Made by a program: the position numbers and the translations under genes. The notes beneath the pieces were generated by a model that was not told the origin of the DNA, did no database searches, and saw nothing but the letters and a program-made list of their open reading frames with translations. This document shows, piece after piece, positions 60,132-64,000 of a stretch of 64,000 bases of DNA (positions are counted from its first letter, which is position 1; each line of letters starts with the position of its first letter). The DNA comes from Planktothrix agardhii NIES-204 (GTDB lineage: Bacteria > Cyanobacteriota > Cyanobacteriia > Cyanobacteriales > Microcoleaceae): positions 2,373,501-2,437,500 of the forward strand of contig AP017991.1 of assembly GCA_003609755.1 (NCBI GenBank), in the 5' to 3' direction.

Positions 60132-62438
60132 TTAGCGCCGAAATACCCCTAAACCATTGTGAACTGGGGCGGCGGTATCGGGGATGCGGTTTAAAAGTTG
60201 ACCTCCTAAGACTAAATTCGTCGAACTTCCCCCGTCTAAATTTAACGCATCAGTGGCTCCTAATTGCTGCATTAAGAGTGCCATTTCGGTTAATTTGGCC
60301 CCCACCCCTCCGACGCGGTTATGGACGGTGGCAATCAACCATTCTCCCTTGGCGGTGATCCCGACACTACTGCGAATGGCAGACTGATCGGCAAAGGCGG
60401 GACTAAACCCTTCGGCGATCGCATCTACCACCACCTGGCCGTTTTGTAATAATAATGGCCCGCCGCCTAAAATATGGGGAAAGGAATTAAAATCTGAAGG
60501 CGTAGTTTGGGATTGAATTTGAATAGATGTGCCCACAGAAAAGGAATTTAAAACGCTACGAAATGAACGTAAGGTTAATAAATAACCAGTTTTAGGAATA
60601 GGAATAGTGGCGGTCGTATTTGTTTGTTCGAGTTGTTGTTTAACAATATTATTTTCTACCACAATTATAATTTCATTGGCGGTTAATGGGGTATAACTTT
60701 CGCCCCAGTCGGGAGTATAACGAGCTATTCCAGCTTTCACATATCCGGTATTGAGTAATTCACAATCTAAGGTCTGTCCCGATGATGAAATCAGGGTTTC
60801 TTTTAAACTTAAACGAGCAATTTTGAACTGTCCTCTATCATTCCAAGCGATCGCTCCTCGGTTTAAAATTGGCCCCGAAAACCATTTGTTTTCCCGCCGA
60901 ATTGCTCCTAAAGGTAAAAGATTATTCCGGTTAAAATATCCGGCATTAATTGCCCCTATACATTGACTATTATCAACGGTTTTGGCTAAACTGTCAATGC
61001 CTTTCATTCCCGTTTGACTTGCCCAAATTGGTCGTAAAGTCAAGCCAAAATCCGAATTTACAATTAACCAAACCACGGGAAAACGGCTATTATTTAAAGT
61101 AATATATTGTTGTCGCCAACGCAATCCTTTTACCCAGGTAATATCCCTTTCTATTAAGGCATCTTGGCGCAATTCAACTACAATACGATTGGGATTATTC
61201 AAGGTAGAAACTTTCACCCCATAACCATCGGGCAAAGTTCCTTGAATCATTGTTTGATTATTCGTAATTTTTACCAAAGGGCGAGAGGGTTTTTGAGTTG
61301 TTACTGCGGTTTCTCCTTCATTTTGCTGTTCGGAAGTTCCAGAAGTGGGTGTAGGTTGAGTCGGGTATTGAAAGGGTTTAGCAATTGTTGGATTTGTAAT
61401 TCCATCTACAACAACTTCCCATTGCGTATTTTGTTGATAGATTTCCCAGGGAGTCGGTTGATTTAATGTTATTGTCATTTGAGAAATATTAGCACGTTCT
61501 TCAAAATTTATGGCTTGAATAGTACCTAGTTTAGAAATAATATTAAGGGTATTTTCTTGAATTTCCAAATCCCAGGCTGATAATTCTGCTAATTGATCAA
61601 TTTTTAGATAACGATATTCGGCATCAAAAAAAGTCCCCGGAGTTGAATGCAAAGCAAACCAATTCAAGGGTTGAAGACTAAATTCCGTTGTATTTAAGGG
61701 ATTAATTCCTAAAACTTGGATAATTCCTTTATCACTAATTCCGGTATTTGTAGCAATTCCTGAATTCCATTGACTCCAGGGTAATTTCCATTTTCTCCCA
61801 TTAACAGAAAGATGAGTTCCTGTTTTAATAATTCCGGGGTTAGCTAAGGATATAATATAGGGACAAATAATTGGATTAACTTTTTTTAGTAACACTAAAG
61901 CCTGATAAATAATACTAACCAATTCTCCCCGAGTTGCATTAGAATTAGGATTAAAAAGTTGGGGATAGGGGTAATTAACTACCAATTCACAACGAGTGGC
62001 TGTAATCATGGCCTGAGTCCCATAGCTAGGAATGGTATCCCCATCTTCATAAATATTTTTTAAGTTTAAACTCTCTCCTTGAGGTAAATTTAAACCCGAA
62101 ACTAAAGCCAATAAAACCTGTAAGCGAGTCACCGGACTTTGGGGAAGAAAGTTTCCATCGGGGAAACCCGAAATAAAGCCAGATTGATAGGAAATTTTAA
62201 TCGCTTCCGCCGCCCAAAACTCCTTGGGTACATCCTTAAATGGGATATATTCACGTTTAATAGAAGTGGGAAATGCCACCTTTAAAATAGTAGCAAATTC
62301 CCCACGGGTTAGATTTTTGTCGGGGCGAAATGTGTTATCTTTAAATCCACTAATTAAACCTTGAGCTTGCAAACGTTGAATAAACGGACGCGCCCAATGT
62401 TGGCTAATATCTGAAAACAACGGTTGTGAACTGGTCAT
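60132..62438 (-). CDS. SLH-repeat protein with phosphodiester glycosidase (NAGPA) domain
   Basis: 768 aa. Three SLH repeats fill the first 190 residues (F-S-D-I-S-Q-H-W-A, F-K-D-V-P-K-E-F-W). A middle AMIN-like beta region follows (about 200-440), then a C-terminal NAGPA-type domain (about 485-768; N-A-G-Y-F-N near 510, L-N-L-D-G-G-S-S-T near 740). Such domains hydrolyse or bind glycan phosphodiesters in the envelope. No signal peptide is visible; the chain starts T-S-S-Q-P-L-F-S, strange for an SLH protein. An upstream start was not found. Confidence 0.85.
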   Translation of the reverse strand: MTSSQPLFSDISQHWARPFIQRLQAQGLISGFKDNTFRPDKNLTRGEFATILKVAFPTSIKREYIPFKDVPKEFWAAEAIKISYQSGFISGFPDGNFLPQSPVTRLQVLLALVSGLNLPQGESLNLKNIYEDGDTIPSYGTQAMITATRCELVVNYPYPQLFNPNSNATRGELVSIIYQALVLLKKVNPIICPYIISLANPGIIKTGTHLSVNGRKWKLPWSQWNSGIATNTGISDKGIIQVLGINPLNTTEFSLQPLNWFALHSTPGTFFDAEYRYLKIDQLAELSAWDLEIQENTLNIISKLGTIQAINFEERANISQMTITLNQPTPWEIYQQNTQWEVVVDGITNPTIAKPFQYPTQPTPTSGTSEQQNEGETAVTTQKPSRPLVKITNNQTMIQGTLPDGYGVKVSTLNNPNRIVVELRQDALIERDITWVKGLRWRQQYITLNNSRFPVVWLIVNSDFGLTLRPIWASQTGMKGIDSLAKTVDNSQCIGAINAGYFNRNNLLPLGAIRRENKWFSGPILNRGAIAWNDRGQFKIARLSLKETLISSSGQTLDCELLNTGYVKAGIARYTPDWGESYTPLTANEIIIVVENNIVKQQLEQTNTTATIPIPKTGYLLTLRSFRSVLNSFSVGTSIQIQSQTTPSDFNSFPHILGGGPLLLQNGQVVVDAIAEGFSPAFADQSAIRSSVGITAKGEWLIATVHNRVGGVGAKLTEMALLMQQLGATDALNLDGGSSTNLVLGGQLLNRIPDTAAPVHNGLGVFRR

Positions 62439-62615
62439 ATTATTAAGGGAATAGGGAATAGGGAATAGGGAGGAAAAGATTGTACTATCTAGGTTTAATT
62501 AAATAAATGAGAAAACTGTAGGGGTTTGGTCTCTAAACCCCAAGCATGAAAAGGGTTTGAACTCCAAAACCTTACAATAAGATATTACAATCTATTTAAG
62601 ATTGCCACATCATCA

Positions 62616-62822
62616 TCAGGATTCCTGATTTTCCATAACTTTTTGCAGTTTCTCCGCAATATCTTGCCAATTTTGAGCTAGATCTGTACTCCGATCTTGC
62701 CGCAAAAATTCTGCTTCTTTAAAACAATGATGGGCTAAAGAATGCACAAGATTTTTAATCCCATGTTCCTCAATTAATTGATTTAAAGCCCGAGTTAACT
62801 TTTCGCTTTTAGGTTCAGTCAT
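62616..62822 (-). CDS. Small conserved helical protein
   Basis: 68 aa, helical and polar. L-T-R-A-L-N-Q-L-I-E-E-H-G-I-K-N-L-V-H-S (about 9-28) and the H-H-C-F-K-E-A-E-F-L-R segment suggest a compact helical bundle. Such small proteins are common in cyanobacteria; no function is known to me. It lies alone, upstream of the SLH-glycosidase gene by 178 bp. Confidence 0.6.
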   Translation of the reverse strand: MTEPKSEKLTRALNQLIEEHGIKNLVHSLAHHCFKEAEFLRQDRSTDLAQNWQDIAEKLQKVMENQES

Positions 62823-62917
62823 ATTCTGATCAACTCATAATTCAGTGGTTACAACTTCTATAATACCGCTATTTGTTACCCGATAAATATGAATATCATA
62901 TTTCTATAATAAATTCT

Positions 62918-62963
62918 GTTGTTGGGCTTTATACCCTACTTAAGAGTGCTAAAGCACAACAAC
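62918..62963. repeat. Hairpin related to the GTTGTTG repeat family
   Basis: GTTGTTGGGCTTTA pairs with TAAAGCACAACAAC with one mismatch around an 18-nt loop. It lies downstream of the binding-protein gene, which ends at 62984, and may act as its terminator. Confidence 0.6.
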
Positions 62964-62969
62964 GAACAG

Positions 62970-62986
62970 TTATAATCACCTACTTA
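62970..62986 (+). repeat. TTATAATCACCTACTTA repeat copy
   Basis: Third location of the TTATGACYACCTACTTA word, after 744-848 and 5395-5420. It overlaps the stop codon of the binding-protein gene. Confidence 0.4.
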
Positions 62987-63880
62987 GTTAAGTTTGATTT
63001 GTTCCCTGGAGTTAATTACACCTTGAAAGTAATTTTTGATTAAATCATTATCTATTGTGATCACACCATCTTTTCCAAACCATTGATCGACAATAGCCAC
63101 TGATTCTTTATCTCCCATGACATAACCTTGCATCAATTTTACGATCGCAAAATTTACCCGATCTAAAAAAGCAGAATTATTTTCAGGGACAATACAAGCA
63201 ATTCCTTCCCGGGCATAGGGAAGATTAGGAACTACTTCTAAAGCATCACGGTTAGGGAGGGTTTGTCGAGCCCCTTCTAGCAAAACCCCATCGGAACCAA
63301 AAGCATCAATTTTACCCTGTTCTAAAGCGGCAATTCCCTCGCCAATAGTCTTAAATCTGACTATTTTGGCTTGGGGTTGTACGACTTGTATAGTTGATTC
63401 ACTGCTGCCATTTTCTAATACACCAATTTGCCGATTTACCAAGGATTCTGGTGTGCCTAAATTACTTCCTTTTTTAACTAATAACCGGGTTCCTGTCACC
63501 CCATAACTCACAGAAAAATCGACATAGCGATCGCGATTCCATGTAAAAGTCACATCCTCACAGACAATATCAACATCCCGCGATAATACCTTGGGAATCC
63601 GATCACCGATGCTAATAGGAACCAGTTCTAAAGTGATTTCCCGTCCTAAATCCTTGGCAAGTTGGGCTTTAATTTGATTCAGAATATCAATGGAATAACC
63701 AACTAATTCATCCTGATCATTGACATAGGAAAGGGGAATAAAATCCGTCTGAACTCCGGCAGTTAATACCCCAGTTCGGGCTACTTTTTCCATTACTGTT
63801 TCTGCCCAAGCCGGACTTGATAGACCCAGGGACAAAACAGCACTCAAAGCAGCGATCGCAATTTTTTTAGATAAAATCAT
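62984..63880 (-). CDS. Amino-acid ABC transporter substrate-binding protein, family 3
   Basis: 298 aa from ATG 63880; GAGG lies 8 bp upstream. A Sec signal peptide (S-K-K-I-A-I-A-A-L-S-A-V-L-S-L, cleaved after A-W-A) precedes a two-lobed SBP_bac_3 fold: G-V-Q-T-D-F-I-P-L-S-Y, L-V-G-Y-S-I-D-I-L and the ligand motif C-E-D-V-T-F-T-W-N-R. It delivers polar or acidic amino acids to a permease encoded elsewhere, and belongs to a different family from the LivJ type needed by livHMGF. Its promoter is unusually clear. Confidence 0.88.
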   Translation of the reverse strand: MILSKKIAIAALSAVLSLGLSSPAWAETVMEKVARTGVLTAGVQTDFIPLSYVNDQDELVGYSIDILNQIKAQLAKDLGREITLELVPISIGDRIPKVLSRDVDIVCEDVTFTWNRDRYVDFSVSYGVTGTRLLVKKGSNLGTPESLVNRQIGVLENGSSESTIQVVQPQAKIVRFKTIGEGIAALEQGKIDAFGSDGVLLEGARQTLPNRDALEVVPNLPYAREGIACIVPENNSAFLDRVNFAIVKLMQGYVMGDKESVAIVDQWFGKDGVITIDNDLIKNYFQGVINSREQIKLN

Positions 63881-63906
63881 TTTTTTCCTCACACAACTTT
63901 AATCAA

Positions 63907-63922
63907 GTTTTCTTAAGAAAAC
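63907..63922. promoter_or_regulatory. Perfect 16-bp palindrome at the predicted +1
   Basis: GTTTTCTTAAGAAAAC lies 8 bp downstream of the -10 box and covers the predicted transcription start of the binding-protein gene, 27 bp before its ATG. A repressor site is likely; its regulator is unknown. Confidence 0.45.
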
Positions 63923-63929
63923 CCACCCG

Positions 63930-63958
63930 ATTATATCAAAATTTATGTTATAGTGCAA
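63930..63958 (-). promoter_or_regulatory. Consensus promoter of the binding-protein gene
   Basis: On the minus strand TTGCAC (63958-63953), a 17-bp spacer, then TATAAT (63935-63930). The -10 is perfect and the -35 one base from consensus TTGACA in its fourth and two last positions considered together. It is the strongest promoter match in the window. Confidence 0.7.
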
Positions 63959-64000
63959 TAAAAATTATCAATAAAAGGATTAACCATTTTGAGCATTAGT

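Noticed and set aside
1-64000. tRNA, rRNA and riboswitch genes
   Set aside because: I looked through the intergenic stretches for T-loop and cloverleaf patterns and for conserved riboswitch cores and saw none. A covariance-model search would be decisive.

Overview
The window looks like chromosome of a filamentous, Planktothrix/Oscillatoria-type cyanobacterium. Seen in the sequence: an AT-rich base composition, very frequent HIP1 octamers (GCGATCGC) in and between genes, and several typically cyanobacterial or plastid-linked genes: Ycf46 ATPase, a DUF1257/Ycf35-like protein, a Ycf55-like DUF3685 regulator, a small PCP-reductase-domain protein, a probable NblB, an Omp85 protein with POTRA domains, and DUF4079. 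The genus is an inference. No rRNA, tRNA or CRISPR array was recognised.

Layout. 0-5.2 kb: the start of a DevB-like exporter adaptor (cut by the left edge) with a palindromic operator, a VWA protein, a TetR regulator and a Ycf55-like regulator. 5.5-7.4 kb: a type II restriction-modification pair whose nuclease is split by a frameshift at an A7 run. 7.8-11.8 kb: a small conserved protein, a CBS protein, probable NblB, and a fused peptide-transporter ATPase. 11.9-16.6 kb: two antitoxin-like genes without toxins (Panacea and HicB) beside a large type IIG restriction enzyme. 17-23.6 kb: RHH protein, Ycf46, Ycf35-like, a Crp/Fnr regulator, an M61 peptidase, a TerB-like protein. 23.6-35 kb: housekeeping genes (recR, hypA, hypB, a hydrogenase protease, uvrB, bioF, trpS) with SLH and K+ channel genes.

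36.2-42.5 kb is the main accessory zone. Three type II antitoxin genes (Phd, a 72-aa antitoxin, DUF433) are each followed by a toxin gene cut to 19-41 codons. A HEPN-domain protein lies among them. cydAB, for cytochrome bd oxidase, is bracketed by ~160-bp direct repeats and by a second copy of one toxin-antitoxin pair, this one intact. A further HigA-like antitoxin at 58.8 kb has an in-frame stop before its HTH. Antitoxins have been kept while toxins decayed.

42.5-64 kb returns to core genes: MoxR ATPase, ribF, a metallo-beta-lactamase-fold hydrolase, an alpha/beta hydrolase, tpiA, folP, purC, an Omp85 gene with seven near-identical 210-bp units in its N-terminal region, a livHMGF transporter lacking a binding protein, a J-domain/pentapeptide protein, an SLH-phosphodiester glycosidase protein, and a family 3 solute-binding protein with a clear promoter. 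Intergenic DNA is full of small dispersed palindromes of several families, some of which touch gene ends (cydB stop codon, bioF tail, recR upstream region).
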